From JABMRW01 sp964396965 (GTDB lineage: Bacteria; Chloroflexota; Dehalococcoidia; Dehalococcoidales; BS750m-G39): a stretch of 46,183 bases of DNA. How positions within the stretch are numbered: position 1 is the first letter of the stretch; the number at the start of each line of letters is the position of its first letter. The stretch is taken from NCBI GenBank assembly GCA_964396965.1, contig CAYNGD010000014.1:1-46183 (forward strand), read 5' to 3'. The translations under genes and the position numbers were made by a program. This document shows, piece by piece, positions 37,532-45,276 of this stretch. Below the pieces are notes generated by a model. It did not search any database. It was given only the letters and a program-made list of their open reading frames with translations, and was not told the DNA's origin.

Positions 37532-37710
37532 TTTAAAGTCTTGTCTTTCTTCCCACCCGGCCCACCCTCATAGGCTTCGCCTTTAAAACTTTCTTCACCA
37601 CCCCAAACGAGGGGCTGGGGACACTTATCCATTGGGGTGGGGGGAAGAGAGTCTAAAAGGGTGCAACCCTTTGGGTGGGAGGGTATGGGAAGAAAAACTC
37701 AGGTTAAAGA
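37532..37710. repeat. Dispersed inverted-repeat element, copy B
   Basis: In a 354-bp gene-free gap, the left arm (37549-37605, TCTTCCCACCC to CACCCCA) and right arm (37633-37693, TGGGGTGGGG to ATGGGAAGA) are near reverse complements around a 27-bp loop. Both arms match copy A at 3072-3345. It could fold as one long hairpin. No ORF or transposase is visible inside. Confidence 0.75.
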
Positions 37711-37747
37711 GAGGGCGGGGGGTCAGAGCCATCTGAGACTGCCTGAT

Positions 37748-37776
37748 TTGGAAATCCACCGCCCTGATGCTAAAAT
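37748..37776 (+). promoter_or_regulatory. Predicted promoter of the DUF72 gene
   Basis: TTGGAA (37748-37753), a 17-bp spacer and TAAAAT (37771-37776) lie 27 bp before the TTG start. Confidence 0.5.
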
Positions 37777-37803
37777 TAGGGGGTTGGGAAAGGGGCTCGC
37801 GGT

Positions 37804-38526
37804 TTGCAGCACTATATCGGAACATCGGGCTGGCACTATGAACACTGGCGGGGGCTGTTCTATCCGGAGGGGCTGCCCAAGGCAAAGTGGCTTGAGTTCT
37901 ACAGCCGCCATTTCCACACCGTTGAGCTCAATAACAGCTTCTACCACCTGCCCTCCGAGGCGGCCTTCGCTAACTGGTACCGCTCAACGCCGGATAGTTT
38001 CACCTTCGCCGTGAAGGTGAGCCGCTTTATCACCCACATCAAGCGGCTTAAAGATGTGGAAGAGCCGGTGGCTAATTTTCTGGAAAGGGCTAAGATATTG
38101 AAGGAGAAGCTGGGCCCCCTTCTCTACCAGCTTCCCCCCAGTATGCACCGCGATGATGGGCGCCTGGAGTCCTTCCTGTCTGTTTTGCCTCCAGAGCTAA
38201 AGCACGTGCTCGAGTTCCGCCACCAGTCCTGGCTTGACGAGGGGGTGTTTGAGATTCTGCGCCGGCATAACGCGGGGCTCTGTGTCTTTGATATGCCCGG
38301 GCTCAGCTGCCCCCTGGCCGCCACCGCCGATTTTGCCTACCTCCGGTTTCACGGCAGCACCGGGCTCTATTACAGCTCTTACTCTGACCAGGAGCTGGCG
38401 GGGTGGGCGAAAGGGCTGGGCAGTCTGGCGCCGGAGGTGAGGGCGGCTTATATCTATTTTAACAATGACGCCGAGGCCTTCGCAGTGAAGAACGCTATAA
38501 CTCTTGGCGGTTATCTGGAAAGGTGA
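37804..38526 (+). CDS. DUF72 family protein (YecE-like)
   Basis: A 240-aa TIM-barrel-like protein of the widely spread DUF72 family. The opening IGTSGWHYEHWRGLFYPEGL, the FHTVELNNSFYHLPS segment, FAVKVSRFITHIKRL and the C-terminal YIYFNNDAEAFAVKNA are hallmarks. The molecular function is not established. TTG start behind AAAGGGG. The HAD gene starts 4 bp after its stop. Confidence 0.93.
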   Translation: MQHYIGTSGWHYEHWRGLFYPEGLPKAKWLEFYSRHFHTVELNNSFYHLPSEAAFANWYRSTPDSFTFAVKVSRFITHIKRLKDVEEPVANFLERAKILKEKLGPLLYQLPPSMHRDDGRLESFLSVLPPELKHVLEFRHQSWLDEGVFEILRRHNAGLCVFDMPGLSCPLAATADFAYLRFHGSTGLYYSSYSDQELAGWAKGLGSLAPEVRAAYIYFNNDAEAFAVKNAITLGGYLER

Positions 38527-38530
38527 GCTG

Positions 38531-39337
38531 ATGGACTATAAGCTGTTAGTGGTGGATATAGACGGCACCCTGCTGGGCAGGGAGAGGAGCATATCAGCGG
38601 AGAACAGGAGGGCGCTTGACCGGGCCCGCCGGTCGGGGGTGAGGGTCGCCCTCTCCACCGGGCGGGCGGTCAAGGCCTGCACCTCCATCTTGGAGCAGCT
38701 GGCGCTGGACGGCTATCATATCTTTTTTGACGGCGCTTTGGTCTCCGACCTGGACAGCGAGGTCTATGCCCGGCCTCTGGACAGGGGGGTGGTGGGGGAG
38801 GCGGTTGACTTCGCCCGCTCGCTGGAGATAGACCTCGAGCTCTATTCAGCGGCCCACTATTTTGTCGAGCGGGAGACCTGGTCAACCGATGCTCATCGCC
38901 AGTTCTTCGGTATCGAGCCCTCTGTCGTGGACTTCAGCGGCCTGTGGCAGCGGGAGAGAATCATCAAAGCGGGGCTGGCCTCGGTTAGCCCCGAGCAGGT
39001 GGCCAAGGCCAGGCAGTTTTCCGCCAGGTTTGACGGCAGGCTCCACTTTTCCATCGCCCGGTCGCCGGCTTTTCCCGGCGTCGAGTTTACCAACGTGGTA
39101 GCCCCTGAGGTATCCAAGGGGAGGGCGCTGGAGGCGCTAGCCCTTCACCTAGGCGTTCTTTTAAGCGAGGTGATGGCGGTGGGGGACGGCACCAACGATA
39201 TAAGCCTGCTCGCCAAAGCCGGTCTGGCGGTGGCCATGGACAACGCCCCCGACGAGGTCAAGGCGGTAGCTGACCATATCGCCCCTGATGTTGACCAGAA
39301 CGGGCTGGCGGCGGCCATTGAACGCTTTTTGCTGTAG
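38531..39337 (+). CDS. HAD-superfamily Cof-type phosphatase
   Basis: A 268-aa HAD hydrolase of the Cof/YidA group with the nucleophile motif VVDIDGTLLG, a Thr in ALSTGRAVKAC, the cap region, and the metal motif GDGTNDISLLAKAGLAVAM. Such enzymes dephosphorylate sugar phosphates, PLP or flavin intermediates; the substrate is not predictable. ATG 38531 is chosen because the upstream start in frame lies in the DUF72 gene. Confidence 0.92.
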   Translation: MDYKLLVVDIDGTLLGRERSISAENRRALDRARRSGVRVALSTGRAVKACTSILEQLALDGYHIFFDGALVSDLDSEVYARPLDRGVVGEAVDFARSLEIDLELYSAAHYFVERETWSTDAHRQFFGIEPSVVDFSGLWQRERIIKAGLASVSPEQVAKARQFSARFDGRLHFSIARSPAFPGVEFTNVVAPEVSKGRALEALALHLGVLLSEVMAVGDGTNDISLLAKAGLAVAMDNAPDEVKAVADHIAPDVDQNGLAAAIERFLL

Positions 39338-39356
39338 CCCTGGCCGGTTTTAAGAT

Positions 39357-39656
39357 TTAGAAGCCGGCGCAGGTGCCGATGAAGGAGTGGAGCGGCTGCA
39401 GGTCCATTATTAGATAGGTGGCCGAATTCCACAGGATAATAGCAAGCAGCCCGAAGTTCAAAAGCCAGAGGATTCTTTCCTTACCCAGGAAATAGAGGGC
39501 ACCGACCAGCACTGCCGCTATTATTCCTTTGATTAATACGCTGCTGCCGAGGCCGGCCATCAGCGGGTTAGCCTCTATCGCCCCCGCCTTCAAGCTCATC
39601 TTGGTTAGATAGGCATCGGCCATATTCAGGGCTACGAAGGTTATCGCTGTCATCAT
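39357..39656 (-). CDS. DUF5658-like small membrane protein, 99 aa
   Basis: A 99-aa membrane protein with the DUF5658 pattern: LNMADAYLTKMSLKAGAIEANPLM, then two membrane helices (IKGIIAAVLVGALYFLG and ILWLLNFGLLAIILWNS). Function unknown. It converges with the HAD gene. Confidence 0.75.
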   Translation of the reverse strand: MMTAITFVALNMADAYLTKMSLKAGAIEANPLMAGLGSSVLIKGIIAAVLVGALYFLGKERILWLLNFGLLAIILWNSATYLIMDLQPLHSFIGTCAGF

Positions 39657-39781
39657 GGTTGGGCTCCGGCTTCCCAGCTAACCGGACAGGGGGTACTTAT
39701 TAAAATGGTAATCCCCCGGATGGGGGGGGTCAAGGTGACTTTTCCTATCCTAAGCGACCATTCTGGAACTCTACCGCTGGC

Positions 39782-39809
39782 TTGACCGGGACTATTTTAC
39801 CAGTACTAT
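39782..39809 (+). promoter_or_regulatory. Predicted promoter of the HTH/coiled-coil pair
   Basis: TTGACC (39782-39787), a 16-bp spacer and TACTAT (39804-39809). A second weaker candidate, TTTACA-18-CATAAT, lies at 39839-39868. Otherwise the 39657-39921 gap shows no gene. Confidence 0.4.
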
Positions 39810-39921
39810 TGTATCCCCTCGGCAGTACCTTCAGGTGATTTACAGTTTAGCTGCTGATAAAGCATAATTTGAACAAGATTGACATATACCAACCCGGCTA
39901 ATTTTAAAGGGGGCTTACACT

Positions 39922-40122
39922 ATGCCGGTTAAAATCAAGGGTGAGATCTACTACCGGACATCGGAGGCCTGTCGGCTGGTGGGGATAGGTAGGTCTACTT
40001 TTTTAAGGTGGCTTCGTAAGGGAACTCTGAACGATGCCTCCTACCGTGATAAGCGGGGGTGGAGGCTGTTCACCGAGGATGACGTTGAGAGGATTGCCCG
40101 GGAAGCCAACCACATTTCATAG
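39922..40122 (+). CDS. MerR-type HTH protein, 66 aa
   Basis: A 66-aa DNA-binding protein of the MerR/HTH_17 type: YYRTSEACRLVGIGRSTFLRW, then the wing GWRLFTEDDVERI. There is no effector domain, so it is a stand-alone reader or excisionase-like protein. A coiled-coil gene follows 31 bp downstream in the same direction. Confidence 0.85.
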   Translation: MPVKIKGEIYYRTSEACRLVGIGRSTFLRWLRKGTLNDASYRDKRGWRLFTEDDVERIAREANHIS

Positions 40123-40153
40123 ACAGGGCAGGTTAAATAAGGAGGACGGTAAT

Positions 40154-41035
40154 ATGGCCAATATAATTGATGAGGCGGCCCAGGAGCTTAAGGAGATGAG
40201 CGGGGTCTCCGATGATTTAAGGCAGAGGCTCAGTCTGATTATTGAGGAAGAGGGGAACCGGATAAGGAAAGAGGCGGACAAGAAATCGGCTCACATTATT
40301 GCTGGGGCTCGGGAGGAATACCGGCAGCGGTTAATCAATGTCCTGGCCCAGGAGCGGGAAAAGATAAAGAGAGAGGCGGAGCGGGAGGCGGCGGCAGTTA
40401 TCGCCAAGGCCAAACAGAAAGGTGAGAATATAATTACCGAAGCCAGAACCGAGGCCCAGAGTCAGGCGGAGCAGATTATCGCCGAGGTGAGAGGGCAGGC
40501 TGAGCAGGAAGCGCAAAGGTACATCGACGAGACCAAGGAGAAGACCAAAGAGGTGGTGGCCGAGTTCGAGGGCACCATCAGGAAAGAGAGCGAGCAGAAG
40601 GCAGAACAGATTATTGCCGAGGCTAAGGAGAAGAGCGCGCAGATTCTTGCTGAGGCCACCGAGAAGGCAAGGAAGCAGGCCGAGCAGGAAAAACAGCGGG
40701 AGAAGAAGCTCTTTGTGGAGCGTGCCAGGGAGGAAGCGGCTGACATTGTGGCCAGGGCACAGCGGGAGGCTGAGAAGGAGGCCAACCTGATACTGGCTAA
40801 CGCTCAGAAAGAAGCCGAGGAAAAGGCTAACGGCATTCTCAATGAGGCGAAAAAGTCGGCCAAACAGGTTACCGGCGAGGCCAAGGAGACCGGTAAGAAG
40901 CAGGCTGAGGAAGAGCTGGCCAAGATCAAGGCTGATGCCAAGCGCGAGTCAGAGTGGGAGGCAGCTCAGATTATTTCGGCGGCTAAACGGCAGGCGGAAC
41001 AGATTGTCCGTGAGGCCAAGAAAAAGCAGAAATAG
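40154..41035 (+). CDS. Long alanine/glutamate-rich coiled-coil protein
   Basis: A 293-aa protein that is almost all one charged coiled coil, with repeated units of the type QAEQIIAEAKEK (for example about residues 100-205). It resembles ATP synthase subunit b/E stalks or LEA/apolipoprotein-like helices by composition, but it lacks a membrane segment. An internal register shift is probable. AAGGAGG precedes ATG 40154; longer starts run into the HTH gene. The HTH gene may regulate it. A bidirectional terminator follows. Confidence 0.8.
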   Translation: MANIIDEAAQELKEMSGVSDDLRQRLSLIIEEEGNRIRKEADKKSAHIIAGAREEYRQRLINVLAQEREKIKREAEREAAAVIAKAKQKGENIITEARTEAQSQAEQIIAEVRGQAEQEAQRYIDETKEKTKEVVAEFEGTIRKESEQKAEQIIAEAKEKSAQILAEATEKARKQAEQEKQREKKLFVERAREEAADIVARAQREAEKEANLILANAQKEAEEKANGILNEAKKSAKQVTGEAKETGKKQAEEELAKIKADAKRESEWEAAQIISAAKRQAEQIVREAKKKQK

Positions 41036-41065
41036 CAGGCTCAAGTCAGATAGCCGGAAAAGTTA

Positions 41066-41099
41066 AGAGGGGACCTTTAGGTCCCCTCTCCTGTTTTGT
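41066..41099. terminator. Bidirectional terminator
   Basis: AGAGGGGACC / GGTCCCCTCT is a perfect 10-bp stem with a TTTA loop. It is followed by CCTGTTTTGTTT on the forward strand and TAACTTTTCC on the reverse strand, between convergent genes. Confidence 0.85.
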
Positions 41100-42755
41100 T
41101 TAATAGTATTCGCCGCCGCCCCTGCGGCCAATCCAGAAGCCGATAAAGAAGAGCACCAGCGCCCCCACCCCGATGAGGACATAGAGCAGCCAGCCGCTAA
41201 GATTTGGGAAGCTGAAGATAAAGCCGACCTTGAACTGCCCGGTGCCGGTCCAGGGGCTGGCATTGGAGGCGGCATCTACCGTCCTTATCCTCCAGTAGTA
41301 GTAAGGAGTCTCAGAGTTATTTGACGCCAGCGCCTCATCCTTGGTCAGGGTGTACTCCGAAGTGGTTATCCCCGTCTTGTCCAGTAGCACATTGGTGAAG
41401 TTGGCGTCGGTGGCTATCTGGAGCTCGTAGGTTATGGGCAGGCTCTGTTCAGGCTGGCCATTAATATCGGTGGTGACATCCTTCCAGTCAAATTTGGCCT
41501 TTGAGGACGCTTTGCCGTTCATGTAGGGGAGCAGGGGTGGTGGTGTCTCCGGCGGCGTTGACTCCATGTAGAAGTTTACCGACATACTGCTGGTACCGTC
41601 ACTGGCGGTTATGGTGTGCTCGCCATGCTCGCTGGCGGGGACTTTAATGGTAGTCGAAAAAGACCCGTCAGCTCCGCTGTTGGTGGTAAACACAACCGGC
41701 GTACTTTCGTAGGTGATGGTTATCTCTGAGTTTGGTTTGAAGCCGGTGCCGCTGATGGTTAAATCCTGGCCCACGTAGCCCGGCGAGTTGGCGTCGGTGG
41801 TGGGGCTGACGCTGACCTCGGTGTTTATTTTGAAGGTGGCGCTGGCCGAGTTATTGCTCTCGTCCTTAGCCTTAACATCATAGCTTCCCGCCCCCAGTTC
41901 GGGCACATTAAAATTGGTCTCAAAACTGCCAGAAGAGTCGGTGTTACCGGTCGCCACCTCATTGTTATCGAAGGTGATGGTAACCCCCTTGCTCTTGGCA
42001 AAGCCGGTGCCGGTAACCTTGACGCTATTGCCGATTGACCCGGAAGTCGGGTCGATGGTCATCGCCGGCTCTACCGTGAACTTAGCCGTGGCCTTGTCAC
42101 TGCTAACGGTAACGGTTATAGTATGGCTTCCCTTGGCGCTCTCGGGAACGGTAAAAGTGGAGCTGAATGCACCGCTGCTATCAGTTGAGGTATCGCCCCC
42201 CAACTCATTAGTCATATCCGTGGTATCGTATTTTATAGTGATGCTTTTGCTGGTGCTGAAACCAGAGCCAGTAATATCAACCTCAGTCCCCACCGTTCCA
42301 CTGTTGGGGCTGATGGAGAGTCCGATGACGCTGACTTTGTATGTACCCTTGGCGACTATGGTGTACCTATCAGTATCATAGGCAGCATAGATATAGTATG
42401 TGCCGCTGGTGACATCCGCTGTTATATTACCATTGGTAAGTGTATCGGGCACATAAAAATCGGTATCGAAACTGCTATCGGTTCCGACATCTCCTGCAGC
42501 CACCCTTTCGTAGGAATCAAGGTTGCGAATATCATCCCCCACACTGGCACTACCGCTGGCAAAGTAGAGATAAACCGTTGAATTAATGGTAAAACCTTCG
42601 CCATAGACTTCGACATAATCGCCAATTGTACCGTGGTTGGGGGTAACTGTGAGATATTCCGTCGCCAGTGCCGGCGCGACCGGTATGACTACTATCAGCA
42701 TGGCCAGAATAATTGCCGTGGCCAGAATGCTTAAAAATCTTTTACCTTTCACCAT
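41100..42755 (-). CDS. Secreted TIG/IPT-repeat surface protein with C-terminal anchor
   Basis: A 551-aa exported protein. Residues 1-32 are a signal peptide (SILATAIILAMLIVVIPVA, then APALA). Four Ig-like TIG repeats follow (about 35-140, 145-230, 231-311, 313-397), each with a P-x-x-G-x-x-G start and a GxGF motif. An Fn3-like domain (about 403-509) precedes one membrane helix (521-543) and a short GRRGGGEYY tail. It is probably displayed on the cell surface. The start is ATG 42755, though GTG 42752 has better spacing from GGAGG. Confidence 0.85.
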   Translation of the reverse strand: MVKGKRFLSILATAIILAMLIVVIPVAPALATEYLTVTPNHGTIGDYVEVYGEGFTINSTVYLYFASGSASVGDDIRNLDSYERVAAGDVGTDSSFDTDFYVPDTLTNGNITADVTSGTYYIYAAYDTDRYTIVAKGTYKVSVIGLSISPNSGTVGTEVDITGSGFSTSKSITIKYDTTDMTNELGGDTSTDSSGAFSSTFTVPESAKGSHTITVTVSSDKATAKFTVEPAMTIDPTSGSIGNSVKVTGTGFAKSKGVTITFDNNEVATGNTDSSGSFETNFNVPELGAGSYDVKAKDESNNSASATFKINTEVSVSPTTDANSPGYVGQDLTISGTGFKPNSEITITYESTPVVFTTNSGADGSFSTTIKVPASEHGEHTITASDGTSSMSVNFYMESTPPETPPPLLPYMNGKASSKAKFDWKDVTTDINGQPEQSLPITYELQIATDANFTNVLLDKTGITTSEYTLTKDEALASNNSETPYYYWRIRTVDAASNASPWTGTGQFKVGFIFSFPNLSGWLLYVLIGVGALVLFFIGFWIGRRGGGEYY

Positions 42756-42795
42756 CTACCTCCATCAACATCGTTTTAACTGCCTGGGGGCCTTC

Positions 42796-42823
42796 TTTAT
42801 ATTTTATAACGAATATAACCCAA
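42796..42823 (-). promoter_or_regulatory. Possible promoter of the surface-protein gene
   Basis: On the reverse strand TTGGGT (42823-42818), a 16-bp spacer and TATAAA (42801-42796) lie in an AT-rich patch 41 bp before the start. Nothing else is seen in the 42756-43043 gap except the next promoter. Confidence 0.35.
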
Positions 42824-42987
42824 AAACGTTATGAATTTATTAAGAAGTCCTAAATTATTTTGGGGTGCCAACAACTTCGGGGTCAGTTCCGCCGCTTCCA
42901 TCATTTTTTCGCCAAACTGCAAACCTGCTTCAATAATAAACTATGCCTTTGCACGTGTCAATGGTACTTAAGGGCGACAAAATCTCG

Positions 42988-43016
42988 TTGACTGGTTAGA
43001 ACAAATGTGCTAATAT
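42988..43016 (+). promoter_or_regulatory. Predicted promoter of the phage-like module
   Basis: TTGACT (42988-42993), a 17-bp spacer and TAATAT (43011-43016) lie 27 bp before ATG 43044. Confidence 0.6.
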
Positions 43017-43043
43017 CATCACGCGGCTTTTGAGGAATTAGAG

Positions 43044-43358
43044 ATGGTTTTTGACGATTTGGAACTGGACCTGCCGCCGGAGTACTGCCATTACCAGGAT
43101 AACGGGTGCGAGTTTGCTGATTCCTGCCTTGACTGTCCCTTCCCGGACTGCCTCTACGACCAGCCCGGGGGAAAGCAGCACTGGCTGAAGGCTCTGAGGG
43201 ATGAGGCTGTTTTGAGGCTGTTTGATGAGCAGGGTAAAAAGGTGAAGGAATTAGCCCTTATGTTCGGCGTCAGCCGCCGCACCATCCAGCGGATACTGAA
43301 ACAGACCAGGGATATATCTACCCCGAAAATCAAGACTCTAGGGGGGGCTGATGGATAA
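43044..43358 (+). CDS. Cys-rich N-terminus plus HTH protein, 104 aa
   Basis: A 104-aa protein with five cysteines in the first 40 residues (YCHYQDNGCEF, CLDCPFPDCLYD), which could hold zinc or an Fe-S cluster. A resolvase/sigma-type helix-turn-helix follows (VKELALMFGVSRRTIQRILKQ). It overlaps the portal gene by 8 bp and has its own promoter, so it may regulate the module or bind phage DNA like a small terminase. The latter is only a guess. Confidence 0.75.
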   Translation: MVFDDLELDLPPEYCHYQDNGCEFADSCLDCPFPDCLYDQPGGKQHWLKALRDEAVLRLFDEQGKKVKELALMFGVSRRTIQRILKQTRDISTPKIKTLGGADG

Positions 43359-44745
43359 GAACTCAATTATCTCACAGTTGAACCGTCAGGATATCGACCG
43401 GCGGCGGGGCTACCGGCAGTGGCTCGATTTCTACCACGGGCGGCAGTGGGAGGGGAGAGAGAGGCGGGGAGAGAAAAGGCTGACCTTTAACTACGCCAAG
43501 GTCTTTATCAACAAGGTCAGCTCTTACCTTATGTCCGAGGTCAACTTTGGCGTTAACGCTGTCGAAGATTCAGCCGGGGCTGAGGCTAAAGCCCGCCAGG
43601 CCGAGGCCGCCCTGCATGAAGTATACCAGGAAAACAACCTTGAGCAGCTTGACCTGGAGACCGAGATTGACTGCGCCGTACTGGGCGACGCCGCCTATAA
43701 GGTCAGATGGGATAGCCAAGCCAAGAGGGTGAGGGTTACCGCCCCCGATGTCCAGGGCATCTATGCCTGGTGGCTGGGGGACGATAGCTCTAGGGTATGG
43801 CGGGTAGCCTCTAGCTATAGCCTTACCGTAGAGGAGAGCCAGCTCCTCTACGGCGTTAAGCCCAGGGGCAAGACGGCCACGGTGGTTGAGCTGTGGACTG
43901 ACGGCCAGTTCGAGCTCTACCTGGACGACGGCCTCATCGAGAGCAAGCCCAACCCTTACGGCTTCATTCCCTTTATCATCTACCCCAACCTCAGGGAACC
44001 CAAGCAGTTCTGGGGCGTCTCTGACCTTGAGGCGATTGTGGAGTCCCAGCAGGAGCTTAACCGGGCGATGTCACAGCTGTCCCGAATCCTGGAGCTATCG
44101 GGTAACCCCATCGCCGTGCTGGAGAACGTGGAGGAGGCTGAGGACATCTCGGTCAGGCCGGGGGCGGTCTGGAATATACCCGAGGACGCCAAGGCCTATT
44201 TGCTTGATTTACTTCAGGGGGGTGGGGTGGGGCTGCACATAGACTATATCAACCTCCTCTATAGAATCCTGCACGATATTTCCGAGTCCCCCCGGGCTGC
44301 CTTCGGCGGCACCGAGCGCGACCTCTCCGGGGTGGCCCTTGAGATTGAGCTTAACCCGCTGCTGCATAAAGTAAGGCGGAAGCGGATTATCCGCACCGCC
44401 GTCTATAGCCGGCGCAACCGGATGATTCTGAGGCTCCTGGAGAAATACCGGGGGATGAGCTTTGGCGAGAACCGTTTGCGGGTAATCTGGGGCCCGATAC
44501 TGCCTCAGGACCTGTCACGGCTGGTGGCCAACGAGCAGACGCTTGTGCAGAGCGGGATACACTCGCGGCGGGGGGCGATGGAGGAGGTGGGCATAAAGGA
44601 CCCGGAGAGCGAGTTCAAACGGTGGCTGGAGGAGAGAGAAACTATCTTAAAGATGAATAAGGCGCTTAACGCTAAGTCTACCAAAGGCGGAGAGGGAGAG
44701 AGAGCTTTAGCCTTGGAGACGGGCGCGGGTGAATCTCCATCTTAA
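43351..44745 (+). CDS. Phage portal protein (SPP1 gp6-like)
   Basis: A 464-aa portal protein, the dodecameric channel for DNA entry into the capsid. Family features are an N-terminal RRGYRQWLDFYHGRQWEGRE, the AVLGDAAYKVRWD region, PFIIYPNLREPKQFWGVSDLEAIVESQQELNRAMS (in segments) and the late SEFKRWLEERETI. Length is typical. Base composition is like the host core genes. It overlaps the regulator gene. Confidence 0.9.
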   Translation: MDKNSIISQLNRQDIDRRRGYRQWLDFYHGRQWEGRERRGEKRLTFNYAKVFINKVSSYLMSEVNFGVNAVEDSAGAEAKARQAEAALHEVYQENNLEQLDLETEIDCAVLGDAAYKVRWDSQAKRVRVTAPDVQGIYAWWLGDDSSRVWRVASSYSLTVEESQLLYGVKPRGKTATVVELWTDGQFELYLDDGLIESKPNPYGFIPFIIYPNLREPKQFWGVSDLEAIVESQQELNRAMSQLSRILELSGNPIAVLENVEEAEDISVRPGAVWNIPEDAKAYLLDLLQGGGVGLHIDYINLLYRILHDISESPRAAFGGTERDLSGVALEIELNPLLHKVRRKRIIRTAVYSRRNRMILRLLEKYRGMSFGENRLRVIWGPILPQDLSRLVANEQTLVQSGIHSRRGAMEEVGIKDPESEFKRWLEERETILKMNKALNAKSTKGGEGERALALETGAGESPS

Positions 44746-44754
44746 GGAGGCAAA

Positions 44755-45273
44755 ATGGCCAAAAACAACAGTTTACCCCGAAAATCAGGACCTTCCGAGT
44801 TCCCGGACAACGGTCAGAACCAGGATAGGGAACCCGACGGGGGGGAGCTGGCAGCGCGGCTGGCCGAGAGCGAGGCGGCGCTGGCGGAGAAAGGCTCCCA
44901 GATCTTCCAGATGGAGCAGGCCCTGGCCGAGAGGGACGAGCAGATTACCGCTCTCAAGCAATCAGTGGCCGAGCTGGAGACGAAACTGACCGAGCTGGCC
45001 GACAGCCGGTCCCAGGTGCTGGCGAGCTACCGGGCGCTGGTAATAAGCTCTAACCCCGACCTGCCCGAGGAGCTTATTGCCGGAGACAGTGTCGAGGAGA
45101 TTGACCAGTCCCTGGCCAGCGCCAGAGCCCTTATTGACCGGGTGAGGCAGCGGCTGGAGACCGAAATCGCCGGCGCCAAGATACCGGCCGGGGCGCCCCT
45201 GAGAGCGCTGCTGGACCTCTCGGCGCTGTCCCCGCAGGAGAAGATTCAATACGCCATGGGAGAAAGGAGATAG
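44755..45273 (+). CDS. Probable phage scaffolding protein
   Basis: A 172-aa acidic protein with a Pro/Asn-rich N-terminus and a central coiled coil (EQALAERDEQITALKQSVAELE). Position between portal and major capsid, size and charge fit a scaffold or minor head protein; no sequence family is recognised with certainty. AAGGAGG precedes ATG 44755. Confidence 0.7.
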   Translation: MAKNNSLPRKSGPSEFPDNGQNQDREPDGGELAARLAESEAALAEKGSQIFQMEQALAERDEQITALKQSVAELETKLTELADSRSQVLASYRALVISSNPDLPEELIAGDSVEEIDQSLASARALIDRVRQRLETEIAGAKIPAGAPLRALLDLSALSPQEKIQYAMGERR

Positions 45274-45276
45274 AAA

